The position numbers and the translations under genes are program-made. From Methylobacterium sp. J-030 (GTDB lineage: Bacteria > Pseudomonadota > Alphaproteobacteria > Rhizobiales > Beijerinckiaceae): DNA of 64,000 nucleotides. Positions 8,716-17,882 of the stretch are shown here, piece after piece. Each line of letters opens with the position of its first letter. The stretch's first letter is position 1. The stretch lies in the NCBI RefSeq assembly GCF_022829545.1, contig NZ_JAKSYM010000280.1, positions 1 to 64,000 of the forward strand. Direction: 5' to 3'. Below the pieces are notes generated by a model. It did no database searches. It was not told the DNA's origin and saw only the letters and a program-made list of their open reading frames with translations.

Positions 8716-9126
8716 TCAGAACTTCCCGCCGAGGCCGACGCTGCCGCCGGGCGCCATCGTCGGCCCCATCGAGCCGCTGCTGCTGCCGCCGCCGCCGACC
8801 GCGCCGTTGCCGCCGTCGAGATCCTCGCGGCGGATGCGCCGCTCGCCCGCATCGGCCGAGCGCGTCGCGGCGCCGGCAGTCTTGGGGATCGCGAGTTGGC
8901 GCGTCGGCGCGGTCTGGAGCGGCTGTCCTTCGGCATCCACCGCGGCGTTGCGCGCCTCGCGGTTCGGCAGGGCGCCCCGCAGCGAGGGCGGGAGCCCGAC
9001 CTCGGAGGCCGGCATCACGCCGCCGCCGCCGCCGAGCGCCTGACAGCCGGCCGTGAGGGCGGCGAGTGCGGCGCCGAGCGCAAGGCCGCGCAGGGCGGGG
9101 CACCTCGACGAGGGGAGGGTCGGCAT
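8716..9126 (-). CDS. Small Gly-rich lipoprotein of unknown function
   Basis: The 136-aa product has an arginine-containing n-region, a hydrophobic stretch (about 13-25) and a lipobox LTAGC with the acceptor Cys28. Processing would leave a short hydrophilic protein ending in a Gly/Ser-rich tail and KF. No domain is recognised. The residue after Cys is Gln, with no Asp+2 retention signal in the E. coli sense. It is divergent from the exported PRC-barrel gene (9418). Confidence 0.6.
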   Translation of the reverse strand: MPTLPSSRCPALRGLALGAALAALTAGCQALGGGGGVMPASEVGLPPSLRGALPNREARNAAVDAEGQPLQTAPTRQLAIPKTAGAATRSADAGERRIRREDLDGGNGAVGGGGSSSGSMGPTMAPGGSVGLGGKF

Positions 9127-9417
9127 CGTGTGGTCCTCGAAAGGGGCCGCGGTGATGTCCGCGGCTCGCGTGACTTATCGGCCGCTGTCTAATCCGGGGA
9201 TGCGGCGAAAACCAGACGGCCGCGCCGCGGGTCCGGACACGGCGCCGGCCCGAACCTTGCGCCGCGGCGATCGGGATCCATAACTTCGCCCAGGTCCTGC
9301 GGCACGAGAGGCCTCCGCAGGCGAAAGCCCTGCCGGCGGCCGGCCCGGACCCGGCCGAGATGGTCGCGGTCGCACCGGCGTGCCGGCTCGGCCCAGCCCT
9401 TCCTCAGAGGACGCAGC

Positions 9418-10119
9418 GTGTTCAGAACCAACCGGATGATCGCGGCCGTGACGCTCGCCCTGTGGGCGTCGGGAGCCGCGGCGCAGGTCCAGGCGAGCGG
9501 GAGCGACGGCGCGTCCGGCCAAGCCTCGCCCCAGGTCCCCGCGGCAAATCCGGCCGCGCCGGCGGCCCCCGTTCCGGGTGCACCCGCCGCGACACCTCCG
9601 GCGCCCACGCCGCCGGCCGCCACGGCCGCGCAACAGCAGCAGGGCACGCCCGCCACGGTCCTCGACACGCAGGATTACGAGAGCCTGCTCGGGCGCAGCG
9701 TGCGCAGCGCCCAGGGCGACGAACTGGGACGCGTCATCGACATCATCATCGACAAGGAGGGGCACCCGCGGGCTGCGATCATCGATTTCGGCGGCTTCCT
9801 CGGGGTCGGCACCCGCAAGATCGCGGTCGACTGGCGGGCCCTGCGCTTCACGTCGGACGGCGGCAAGGAGCGCAAGCTTTCGGTCGCGCTGACGCGCAAT
9901 CAGGTCCGCGTCTCGCCCGAGTACAAGTCGGGCGAGCCGATCGTGGTGCTGGGCCCCGCGAGCCCCGCCGCCCCGTCCGCCGAGGGTGATCAGGCCGCCG
10001 CGCCCGCCGCCGCGGCCGCGGCTCCACCACCGCCAGCCCCGACCCCTCCCGCCGCCCCGGTCCAGACCCCGCCCGCCGCCCCGCCCGCCGCCTCGCCCGA
10101 GAAGGCGCCGGATAAATGA
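9418..10119 (+). CDS. Exported PRC-barrel protein with Pro/Ala-rich linkers
   Basis: The GTG start (AGAGGA upstream) gives 233 aa: a signal peptide (about 1-22, GAAAQ), an Ala/Pro linker (about 40-78), a PRC-barrel (about 80-165) with LLGRSVRSAQGDELGRVID and AAIIDFGGFLGVG, and a Pro/Ala tail (about 180-233). The barrel is therefore periplasmic or tethered to the envelope by its linkers. The stop overlaps the ATG of the next gene by four bases (ATGA), implying translational coupling to an MFS protein. Function unknown. Confidence 0.8.
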   Translation: MFRTNRMIAAVTLALWASGAAAQVQASGSDGASGQASPQVPAANPAAPAAPVPGAPAATPPAPTPPAATAAQQQQGTPATVLDTQDYESLLGRSVRSAQGDELGRVIDIIIDKEGHPRAAIIDFGGFLGVGTRKIAVDWRALRFTSDGGKERKLSVALTRNQVRVSPEYKSGEPIVVLGPASPAAPSAEGDQAAAPAAAAAAPPPPAPTPPAAPVQTPPAAPPAASPEKAPDK

Positions 10120-11495
10120 CGGTGGCCCGATTGAAGGTACGAACCGCCGTCTCCCCCCGCGAGCGCGAGATGCCCCGGCAGGATGTCCGCGCGCGGCCCA
10201 AGCGCCTGCAGGATCAGGTGACCGAGGTCCCGCGCGAGGCGGCGCCGGTGACCGGGGCCTCGATCGGCGAGCGTCGGATCTCGTCGGCGAGCCGCCATGG
10301 GCTCGACGCCTTCGCGTTCTTCGTCGCCAATCTGCAGACCGGCTTCGGGCCGTTCCTGGCCGTCTACTTCTCGCAGGCGAAGTGGACCCAGTCCGACATC
10401 GGCTTCGCCCTCACGGTCGGCAGCCTCGTCGCCCTGCTCGGGCAGGTGCCGGGCGGGGCCTTCGTGGACGTGGTCCGCTCGAAGCGCTTCGCCGCCGCGG
10501 TGGCGGTGACCGGCATCGCGGGCAGCGCCTTCGCGCTGGCGGTCTGGCCGAGCTTCCCGGTGGTCCTGCTCGCCATGGCGGCGCATTCGGCGGCGAGCTG
10601 CGTGCTGACGCCGGCCATCGCGGCGATCAGCATCGGTCTGGTCGGGCGCGCGCAGGCCGGCGAGCGCCTCGGGCGCAACGCCAGCTTCGCGGCGCTCGGC
10701 AACGCGCTGGGCGCCGCCGGGATGGGCGCCATCGGCTACTATCTGTCGAACGGTGCGGTCTTCTACCTGACGGCGGCGCTCGGCATCCCGGCGGTGATCG
10801 CGCTGGCGCGCATCCGCGCCCGGGACATCGACCCTTTGGTGTTCAAGGAGCCGTCGAGTCCCCAGGCACCCGCCGCCGGACAGGACGGGATCCGCACGCT
10901 GCTCACCAACCGCGGGCTCCTGTGCTTCTCGGCCTGCATGGTGCTGTTCTTCCTCGCCAACGCGGCGATGCTGCCGCTGGTCGGCAGCGTCCTGACGCTC
11001 CGGGCGAGCGAGACCGCGACCGCGCTGGTCGCGGCCTGCATCATGGTCCCGCAGGCGGTGCTGGCGGTCAGCGCTCCCGCGGTCGGGCGGGCGGCCGAGC
11101 GGTTCGGCCGCTATCCGGTGCTGCTGTTCGGCTTCGGCGCGCTGCCCGTGCGCGGCCTGATGCTCGCCTACACCACCAACCCCTACGGTCTCGTCGCCAT
11201 CCAGGTGCTCGACGGGATCTCGGCCTCCGTGCTCGGCGTGATGGTGCCGCTCATCGTCTCGGATCTCACCCGCGGGACCGGACGCTTCAACCTCGCCCTT
11301 GGCGCGGTCGGCACCGCGATGGGCATCGGCGCCGCCCTCTCGACCTCGCTCGCCGGCGTGATGGCCGACCGTCTCGGCAGCCACAGCGCCTTCCTCGGGC
11401 TCGCCTGCGTGGGCTTCGCGGCCTTCATGCTGGTGGCGCTGATCATGCCGGAGACCCGCCAGTCCGAGGGCCAGCCGGCGGAGCGTGCCGCCTGA
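10116..11495 (+). CDS. MFS transporter
   Basis: The 459-aa protein has a hydrophilic N-terminus of about 60 residues, then about 12 helices. Early helices include GFALTVGSLVALLGQVPGG with a motif-A-like loop VDVVRSKR, and the second half contains GRAAERFGRY. The ATG overlaps the PRC-barrel stop; an internal ATG at 10170 is an alternative that would shorten the leader. Because of the overlap I favour 10116. The substrate is not predictable; the coupling to an envelope PRC-barrel protein is unusual. Confidence 0.78.
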   Translation: MTVARLKVRTAVSPREREMPRQDVRARPKRLQDQVTEVPREAAPVTGASIGERRISSASRHGLDAFAFFVANLQTGFGPFLAVYFSQAKWTQSDIGFALTVGSLVALLGQVPGGAFVDVVRSKRFAAAVAVTGIAGSAFALAVWPSFPVVLLAMAAHSAASCVLTPAIAAISIGLVGRAQAGERLGRNASFAALGNALGAAGMGAIGYYLSNGAVFYLTAALGIPAVIALARIRARDIDPLVFKEPSSPQAPAAGQDGIRTLLTNRGLLCFSACMVLFFLANAAMLPLVGSVLTLRASETATALVAACIMVPQAVLAVSAPAVGRAAERFGRYPVLLFGFGALPVRGLMLAYTTNPYGLVAIQVLDGISASVLGVMVPLIVSDLTRGTGRFNLALGAVGTAMGIGAALSTSLAGVMADRLGSHSAFLGLACVGFAAFMLVALIMPETRQSEGQPAERAA

Positions 11496-11686
11496 GAACC
11501 GCGGCACCAGTTTCGCTTCTCGTGTTTCCAGCCCGCTCAAGCGGTGTTCAGGTTTGACGGATAAAAGCGCACGGGAGGTGCGGACCGGTGCAACATATGG
11601 CAACGCTCTCGCGTTGCCGTCGCGGGTCAGACTGCGCCCGCGCTGCACTCCGCCTTACCCGTAAGCCAGAGCCGCGCGAATACGGA

Positions 11687-13468
11687 ATGGTCACCGCGAT
11701 GGAAGAGCTGCACCGATACGCCGAGAGGCCCTTCGCCTTCGTCGCGCGGTATCTCCGCCGTCGCTGGGTGCCGCATCTGGTCATCCTCGTCTCGGTGCTC
11801 GGCGCCGTCGGCTTCTCGGTCTCCACCGACTACGCCCTCAAGGGCGTGGTCGACGCCCTGACGAAGGGGCCCGGCGCGGGCAACACGCTGGTGTGGAGCG
11901 CCCTGACGGTCCTGATCGCCTTCATCGCCGCCGACAACATGCTCTGGCGCGTGGCCGCGCTGACGGGCGCCTTCACCTTCGTGGGCGTGACCGGCGACAT
12001 CCGGCGCGACCTGTTCCGGCACATGACCGGCCACTCCCCGACCTTCTTCTCGGACCGCCAGCCCGGCACTCTGGCGTCCCGCATCACGGCGACCTCGAAC
12101 GCGATCTTCACGGTCGAGAACATGTTCGTGTTCAACGTGATGCCGCCCACCGTCGCGGCCTTCGGGTCGATCGCCTACATCGCCACCGTCAGCACCACGA
12201 TGGCGGGGATCCTGGCGGGCGTGTTCGCCGCGGTGGTCGTGCTGATGTTCAAGATGGCCTCGGCCGGCAAGCCCCTGCACCACGACTTCGCCGCCAAGGC
12301 GGCCTCGGTCGACGGCGAGATGGTCGACCTCGTCGGCAACATGTCGCTCGTGCGCGCGTTCTCGGCGTTCAAGCGCGAGGGCCAGCGCTTCGAGGGCACC
12401 ATCGCCACCGAGATGCGGGCGCGGCGCTCCTCGCTGCTCTACCTCGAGAAGCTGCGGATCGTGCACGCGGTGCTCACCGTGCTCGCGGTGTTCGGCCTGC
12501 TCTACTGGGCGATCCAGATGTGGGAGGCCAAGGAGGCCACCAACGGTCAGGTCGTGCTGGTCTGCACGCTGGGCATCCGCATCCTGGCCGCCACCCGCGA
12601 CCTCGCGGTGGCTCTGGTCGACGCGACGCAGCACACCGCCCGCCTGTCCGAGGCGCTGCACACGCTGCTCCAGCCCCACGACCTCGTGGACCACCCGGAG
12701 GCCCAGCCGCTCACCGGCCAGGGCGCCAAGATCGAGTTCGACCACCTCGCCTTCAACTACCCGGACGGGCGCCCGGTCTTCACGGATTTCGACCTCGTGA
12801 TCGAGCCGGGCCAGCGGGTGGGGCTCGTGGGCAAGTCGGGCGGCGGAAAGTCGACCCTGTTCTCGCTGCTCCAGCGCTTCTACGACGTGCAGAACGGGGC
12901 GATCCGGATCAACGGCCAGGACATCCAGCGGGTGACGCAGGAATCCCTGCGCGAGGCTATCACGGTGGTCCCGCAGGACGTCTCGATGTTCCATCGCTCC
13001 CTGCGCGAGAACATCCGCTACGGACGGCCCGACGCCACCGACGAGGAGGTCTGGCAGGCGGCCGGGGCGGCCCATTGCACGGACTTCATCAAGGCGCTGC
13101 CGGAGGGGTTCGACACGATCGTGGGCGACCGCGGCGTGAAACTCTCGGGCGGCCAGCGCCAGCGGATCGCCATCGCGCGGGCGATTCTGAAGAACTCGCC
13201 GATCCTCCTCCTCGACGAGGCGACCTCGGCGCTCGACGCGGAGTCCGAGCAGGCGATCCGGCACGCGCTCGCCAACCTGATGAAGGGCCGGACCGTGATC
13301 GCCATCGCGCACCGGCTCTCGACGCTGCAGGATTTCGACCGGATCGTCGTGCTGGAGGGCGGCCGGATCGCCCAGGACGGCTCGCCCGACAAGCTGACCC
13401 ACCTGGACGGTTTCTTCCGCGAGCTGATGAAGAAGGAATCCATGGCGGGGGCGCTGGCCGCCGCGTGA
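11687..13468 (+). CDS. ABC exporter, fused permease-ATPase
   Basis: From the ATG at 11687 the product is 593 aa, typical of a half-size ABC-B exporter. An alternative ATG four codons downstream is equally plausible; neither has a clear ribosome site. A six-helix transmembrane domain spans about 30-310. The nucleotide-binding domain has Walker A GKSGGGKST (about 382), the Q-loop VVPQDVSMF, the signature LSGGQRQRIAIARAI (about 486) and Walker B ILLLDEATSALD (about 505), all intact. It should work as a homodimer in the inner membrane. Its substrate (lipid, peptide or drug) cannot be assigned from sequence or neighbours. Confidence 0.88.
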   Translation: MVTAMEELHRYAERPFAFVARYLRRRWVPHLVILVSVLGAVGFSVSTDYALKGVVDALTKGPGAGNTLVWSALTVLIAFIAADNMLWRVAALTGAFTFVGVTGDIRRDLFRHMTGHSPTFFSDRQPGTLASRITATSNAIFTVENMFVFNVMPPTVAAFGSIAYIATVSTTMAGILAGVFAAVVVLMFKMASAGKPLHHDFAAKAASVDGEMVDLVGNMSLVRAFSAFKREGQRFEGTIATEMRARRSSLLYLEKLRIVHAVLTVLAVFGLLYWAIQMWEAKEATNGQVVLVCTLGIRILAATRDLAVALVDATQHTARLSEALHTLLQPHDLVDHPEAQPLTGQGAKIEFDHLAFNYPDGRPVFTDFDLVIEPGQRVGLVGKSGGGKSTLFSLLQRFYDVQNGAIRINGQDIQRVTQESLREAITVVPQDVSMFHRSLRENIRYGRPDATDEEVWQAAGAAHCTDFIKALPEGFDTIVGDRGVKLSGGQRQRIAIARAILKNSPILLLDEATSALDAESEQAIRHALANLMKGRTVIAIAHRLSTLQDFDRIVVLEGGRIAQDGSPDKLTHLDGFFRELMKKESMAGALAAA

Positions 13469-13493
13469 CGCATCTCCCTCAAGCCCGCACGCC

Positions 13494-13581
13494 GTCATCG
13501 CGAGCGCAGCGAAGCGATCCAGGGCGGCGCGAGGCCGCCGAACGCGGTTCCGCTGGATGGCTTCGCTCCCCTCGCGAAGAC
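13494..13581. repeat. REP-like palindromic intergenic element, copy 1
   Basis: Two 29-bp arms, 13494-13522 and 13553-13581, are inverted copies of each other with about four mismatches. The arms read GCGAGCGCAGCGAAG and CTTCGCTCCCCTCGC. A second, smaller hairpin (GGCGGC/GCCGCC) sits in the 30-bp centre. A related element is at 23950-24034. This is the widely scattered alphaproteobacterial palindrome type; it lies between the ABC exporter and glutaminase genes. Confidence 0.75.
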
Positions 13582-13717
13582 GGTGGCGGACCGGTCGGCC
13601 CTGTTTCCACGCCCGACCCGCGCTGCTAGATCGGCCGGCGGCCGGACCGGACCTTGCATCGCCTGAGACGTCGCCAGCCGGTCCGGTTCCGACGCTTCTC
13701 GACGCCCGAGCCTCACC

Positions 13718-14647
13718 GTGCCCGATCTCGCCCACGTCATCCGGGAGATCTCCGAGGAGATGGCCCAGCGCTCCGACCGGGGCACGGTGGCCGACTACAT
13801 CCCCGAACTCGCCCGCATCGACCCGAAACGATTCGGCATCGCGGTGATCGACGCCGGGGGGCAGGTCCATACCGGCGGCGACAGCGAGACGCCGTTCTCG
13901 ATCCAGAGCGTCTCGAAGGTGTTCACGCTGACCCTGGCGCTCGGCATGGTCGGCGACCGGCTGTGGAAGCGGGTCGGCCGCGAGCCGTCCGGCAACCCGT
14001 TCAACTCCATCGTCCAGCTGGAACGGGAACGCGGGGTGCCGCGCAACCCCTTCATCAACGCTGGCGCCATCGCGGTGACCGACGTGATCCTCTCCGGCCA
14101 CGAGCCCCGCGAGGCCCTCGGCGAGATCCTGCGCTTCATGCAGTTCCTGGCCCAGGATGCCGCCATCGCCATCGACGAGCGGGTGGCGGCCTCGGAGAAG
14201 CGCACGGGCTTCCGCAACACCGCGCTCGCCAACTACATGAAATCCTTCGGGGTCATCGACAATCCGGTGGACTACACCCTCGGCGTCTACTTCCATCACT
14301 GCGCCATCGCGATGACCTGCCGCCAGCTCGCCACCGCCGGGCGGTTCCTGGCCCATAACGGCCGCGACCCGTCGACCGGCTATTCGGTGGTCTCGGTGGA
14401 GCGGGCGCGCCGCATCAACGCGATCATGCTGACCTGCGGCCACTACGACGGTTCCGGCGAGTTCGCCTATCGGGTCGGCCTGCCCGGCAAGAGCGGCGTC
14501 GGCGGCGGCATCCTGGCGGTGGCACCGGGCAAGGCCTCGATCGCGGTCTGGTCGCCCGGCCTCGACGCCGCCGGCAACTCCCATCTCGGCCGCGTCGCCC
14601 TGGAGCGGCTGACCCAGCGGATGGGCTGGTCGGTGTTCGGGGCGTGA
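13718..14647 (+). CDS. glsA: Glutaminase A
   Basis: The 309-aa protein hydrolyses glutamine to glutamate and ammonia. The serine-dependent beta-lactamase-like active site is seen as Ser64-x-x-Lys67 in FSIQSVSK, matching the Ser/Lys dyad of bacterial GlsA. Also present are [31 protein letters not shown] and GVGGGI, all conserved in the family. The length equals the standard 305-310 aa. The start is GTG. It is cytosolic, with no obvious operon partner; the REP-like element lies just upstream. Confidence 0.95.
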   Translation: MPDLAHVIREISEEMAQRSDRGTVADYIPELARIDPKRFGIAVIDAGGQVHTGGDSETPFSIQSVSKVFTLTLALGMVGDRLWKRVGREPSGNPFNSIVQLERERGVPRNPFINAGAIAVTDVILSGHEPREALGEILRFMQFLAQDAAIAIDERVAASEKRTGFRNTALANYMKSFGVIDNPVDYTLGVYFHHCAIAMTCRQLATAGRFLAHNGRDPSTGYSVVSVERARRINAIMLTCGHYDGSGEFAYRVGLPGKSGVGGGILAVAPGKASIAVWSPGLDAAGNSHLGRVALERLTQRMGWSVFGA

Positions 14648-14725
14648 CGGTCCGCTTGCGCCGTGGGATTTTCCGCGGCACTGCGCCGGGGCGCCGATCC
14701 GGCGCCTGAGGGGAAACGCGGCAGC

Positions 14726-16135
14726 ATGGCGACGCTCACGGCGGCACGGGTCCCGGCCGACGCCCTCGATCCCGGCAGCCTCCTCGCCCGCCTCGACCGG
14801 TTGCCCGCCACGCGCACGATCTGGCGGCTCGTGGCCCTCCTCGGCCTCGGCTTCTTCTTCGAACTCTACGACCTGCTGTTCACCGGCTATGTCGCCCCGG
14901 GCCTCGTCAAGGCGGGCATCCTAACGCCGACGACACCAGGCCTGTTCGGGGCGAGCGGCGTCGCGAGCTTCGTGGCCGCCCTGTTCACCGGGCTGTTCAT
15001 CGGCACCCTGCTGTGCGGCTGGCTCGCGGACCGGTTCGGGCGCCGGGCGATCTTCACGGGGTCGCTGCTGGCCTACACGGCGGCCAACCTCGTGATGGCC
15101 TGCCAGCACGAGGCCTTCGGCCTCAACCTCTGGCGGCTCGTCGCCGGGATCGGCCTCGGGCTGGAGATGGTGACGATCGGCAGCTACCTCTCGGAGCTTG
15201 TGCCGAAGGCGGTGCGCGGCCGCGCCTTCGCCCTGTGTCAGGGCATCGGCTTCACCGCGGTGCCCGTGGTGGCATTCCTGTCCTACCTGCTGATCCCGAC
15301 CGCCCCGCTCGGGATCGACGGCTGGCGGTGGATCGTGCTGATCGGAGCCTCGGCGGCCCTCGTGGTCTGGTGGCTGCGCGCGGGCCTGCCCGAGAGCCCG
15401 CGCTGGCTCGTGGCGCGCGGACGGCTCGCGGAGGCGGACGCCGTGCTGCGGCGGCTCGAAGCGCAGGTCGCCGCGGAATCCGGGCACCCACTGCCCTCGC
15501 CCGCCGCGCCGGATCCGGTGGCGCCGCGCGGCGCGTTCCGCGATCTCTGGGTCCCGCCCTATCGGCGCCGGGCGCTGATGATGGCCGGCTTCAACGTGTT
15601 CCAGACCGTGGGCTTCTACGGCTTCGCCAACTGGGTGCCGACCCTGCTGGTGGCACAGGGCATCACGGTGACGTCGAGCCTCGCCTACACGGCGCTGATC
15701 GCGCTCGCCGCCCCGGTCGGGCCGCTGATCGGGCTCCTCATCGCCGACCGGTTCGAGCGCAAGCACGTCATCGTGGCCGCCGCCCTCGTGTACATCGCCT
15801 GCGGGCTCGCCTTCGCGCGCACCACCGGGGTCGAGGCCATCGTGGCGCTGGGGATCGGGCTGACGCTCGCCTCCAACGTCATGTCGTACAGCTTCCACGC
15901 CTATCAGGCCGAGCTGTTCCCCACCGGCATCCGAGCCCGGGCGGTGGGCTTCGTGTATGCGTGGAGCCGGTTCTCGGCGATCTTCACCGGCTTCGTGATC
16001 GCCTTCGTGCTGCGCGAGGCGGGCACCCCGGGGGTGTTCCTGTTCATCTCCGCGGCGATGCTGGCGGCGGGGCTGCTCGTCGGGCTCCTCGGCCCAAGGA
16101 CGCGGGACGTGGCGCTGGAGAAGATCGCGGGTTGA
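14726..16135 (+). CDS. MFS metabolite:H+ symporter-type transporter
   Basis: From the ATG the product is 469 aa with 12 predicted helices. Motif A is visible in the loop after helix 2 (GWLADRFGRRAIF), and PESPRWLVARGR at the end of the first half is the sugar-porter/aromatic-acid symporter landmark. A large central loop follows. A GTG at 14663 would add 21 residues but has no better signal. It lies 78 bp after glsA on the same strand, but an uptake role for glutamine is not supported by anything in the sequence. The substrate is unknown. Confidence 0.82.
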   Translation: MATLTAARVPADALDPGSLLARLDRLPATRTIWRLVALLGLGFFFELYDLLFTGYVAPGLVKAGILTPTTPGLFGASGVASFVAALFTGLFIGTLLCGWLADRFGRRAIFTGSLLAYTAANLVMACQHEAFGLNLWRLVAGIGLGLEMVTIGSYLSELVPKAVRGRAFALCQGIGFTAVPVVAFLSYLLIPTAPLGIDGWRWIVLIGASAALVVWWLRAGLPESPRWLVARGRLAEADAVLRRLEAQVAAESGHPLPSPAAPDPVAPRGAFRDLWVPPYRRRALMMAGFNVFQTVGFYGFANWVPTLLVAQGITVTSSLAYTALIALAAPVGPLIGLLIADRFERKHVIVAAALVYIACGLAFARTTGVEAIVALGIGLTLASNVMSYSFHAYQAELFPTGIRARAVGFVYAWSRFSAIFTGFVIAFVLREAGTPGVFLFISAAMLAAGLLVGLLGPRTRDVALEKIAG

Positions 16136-16142
16136 GGATGGC

Positions 16143-16592
16143 TCACTCGGGCGGCGGGCCGAAGCGGTCGCGGTAGCGGCGCGCCCGCGGCAGGGCATCG
16201 TGGAGGAACTGGCCCGGCTCGCGCAGCCACAGGCCCGCGTGACACCGGGAGCGTTCCTCCGAGACCAGGACATCCGGCGGCAGCGCGATCAGCTCGGCCT
16301 CCCAGCCGGGCCACCAGTGCCGTGCGCGGGCGAAGCTGTGGGCGATGTAGCGCTCCCGGGCGCTATAGCCGTGATAGTCGAACACCCAGGCCTCGGTCGC
16401 CACCACGATGTGGTTGCCCGTGAAACCGGGCGCCGGCTTGAACCAGAGGACGGTCATATCCGGCCTGCCGTAGCGTTCGAGGAAGGCGTGGGCCAGGATG
16501 TAACAGGCGCCGCAGGCGAAGAAGACGCGGTCGGGCAGGTTCCAGCGCTTGAGCAGGTCGCGCTTCGCACCGGGGGTTCTGGGCCGATACAT
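16143..16592 (-). CDS. Conserved hypothetical protein
   Basis: The ATG preceded by GGAGAG gives a 149-aa soluble protein without membrane segments. The C-terminus (FGPPPE) abuts the convergent MFS stop with only 7 bp between. It contains one CGAC pair (about residues 26-29) and several Trp/Tyr/His-rich stretches (for example ARHWWPGW). No family was recognised with confidence; an enzymatic role is possible but unsupported. Confidence 0.65.
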   Translation of the reverse strand: MYRPRTPGAKRDLLKRWNLPDRVFFACGACYILAHAFLERYGRPDMTVLWFKPAPGFTGNHIVVATEAWVFDYHGYSARERYIAHSFARARHWWPGWEAELIALPPDVLVSEERSRCHAGLWLREPGQFLHDALPRARRYRDRFGPPPE

Positions 16593-16647
16593 AGGCTCTC
16601 CGACCAACTCGACTTGGCCCAAAGCCGAATCGTGCTAGCCTGACGCC

Positions 16648-17202
16648 ATGGTCGCACAGCCGAAGCCTCGGATGACGGTCGATGAGTTCCTCGTGTGGGC
16701 CGAAGGCCGACCGGGGCGCTACGAGCTCGTCGATGGCGAGATCTTCGCAATGTCACCCGAGCGGGCGCGGCACGGCCTCGTGAAGTATGCGGCTCAGACT
16801 GCCCTGCACCGGGCGATTGGGCAGGCCGGGCTCGCTTGTCACATGCTGCCGGACGGGATGACGGTCCGCATCGATGCGACGACGACATTCGAGCCGGACG
16901 CGCTGGTCTATTGCGGGCCGTTGATCGACCTCGACGCCGTGGAGGTGCCGAACCCGGTGATCGTGGTGGAGGTGCTCTCGCCCGGGACCAAGTCCGTTGA
17001 TACCGGGACCAAGCTGATCGGCTATTTCAAAGTCGCGAGCTTATGCCACTATCTAATCCTCGATCCCGTTGACCACATCGTCATTCATCATCGTCGTGGA
17101 GCGGTGAAAGGCGTCGAGACCGACATCGTCTCGGAAGGCATCCTCCATCTCTCTCCACCGGGTCTGCAGATCGCCGTGGCCGAGCTGTTTATCGAGGTCT
17201 GA
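16648..17202 (+). CDS. Uma2-family putative restriction endonuclease, first tandem copy
   Basis: The 184-aa product has the DUF820/Uma2 fold: FLVWAEGRPGRYELVDGE, FEPDALVY (candidate catalytic Asp) and VIVVEVLSP followed by the TKLIGYF region (candidate Glu and Lys), consistent with a PD-(D/E)xK nuclease-like core. The family is abundant in cyanobacteria and scattered in Methylobacteria; its real function is unproven. It is the first of two tandem paralogues, with 49 bp between them. It diverges from the hypothetical gene at 16592. Confidence 0.85.
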   Translation: MVAQPKPRMTVDEFLVWAEGRPGRYELVDGEIFAMSPERARHGLVKYAAQTALHRAIGQAGLACHMLPDGMTVRIDATTTFEPDALVYCGPLIDLDAVEVPNPVIVVEVLSPGTKSVDTGTKLIGYFKVASLCHYLILDPVDHIVIHHRRGAVKGVETDIVSEGILHLSPPGLQIAVAELFIEV

Positions 17203-17251
17203 TGCCGACGCTCGGCCGGCCGACACAATCGAATTGGGCTGATGGGCCATC

Positions 17252-17830
17252 ATGATCGCACAGCCGAAGCCTCGGATGACGGTCGATGAGTTCCTGGTCT
17301 GGGCCGAAGGCCGACCGGGGCGTTATGAACTCGTCGATGGCGAGGTCTTCGCGATGTCGCCCGAGCGCGTCCGGCATGCCGAAGTCAAGGCGTCCGCCTA
17401 TCTGGCGCTTCGGTCCGCCCTGACCCTCACAAACCTCCCGTGCCGCGCGCTGCCTGACGGCATGAGCCTGCGCATCGATCGCACGACCATCTTCGAGCCG
17501 GACGCCCTGGTCTATTGCGGCGCGCGCGCCGACCCGGACGCGATCGAGATCACCAATGCCGTCATCGTGGTCGAAGTGGTCTCGCCCAGCACGGCCTCCG
17601 TTGATTCAGGCCGCAAGCTCGCGGGCTATTTCAGTCTCGCGAGCGTGGCGCACTACCTGATGATCGATCCGGTCAAGCGCGTGGTCATCCATCATAGGCG
17701 CGGCACCGAAGGCCAGATCATGACCCGCATCGCCACCGAGGGCACCCTCGACCTGGCCCCGCCCGGCCTCACCCTGCCCGTCGCCGACCTGTTCGCCGAT
17801 CTGCCGCCCCCCGCCGATCCCGCGGCTTGA
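17252..17830 (+). CDS. Uma2-family putative restriction endonuclease, second tandem copy
   Basis: This 192-aa paralogue of the upstream gene shares the order RYELVDGEVFAMSPE, FEPDALVY, VIVVEVVSP and KLAGYF, so the candidate nuclease residues are all present. The first roughly 40 nucleotides of the two coding regions are almost identical, whereas the rest has diverged widely, pointing to duplication followed by local conversion or constraint at the 5' end. It is longer at the C-terminus (PPPADPAA). It ends 52 bp before the adenosine kinase gene. Confidence 0.85.
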   Translation: MIAQPKPRMTVDEFLVWAEGRPGRYELVDGEVFAMSPERVRHAEVKASAYLALRSALTLTNLPCRALPDGMSLRIDRTTIFEPDALVYCGARADPDAIEITNAVIVVEVVSPSTASVDSGRKLAGYFSLASVAHYLMIDPVKRVVIHHRRGTEGQIMTRIATEGTLDLAPPGLTLPVADLFADLPPPADPAA

Positions 17831-17882
17831 TCCGATCCGAGGCGGATGCCACAGCGGCGCGAACCCGAATCAGGACGCCCGG

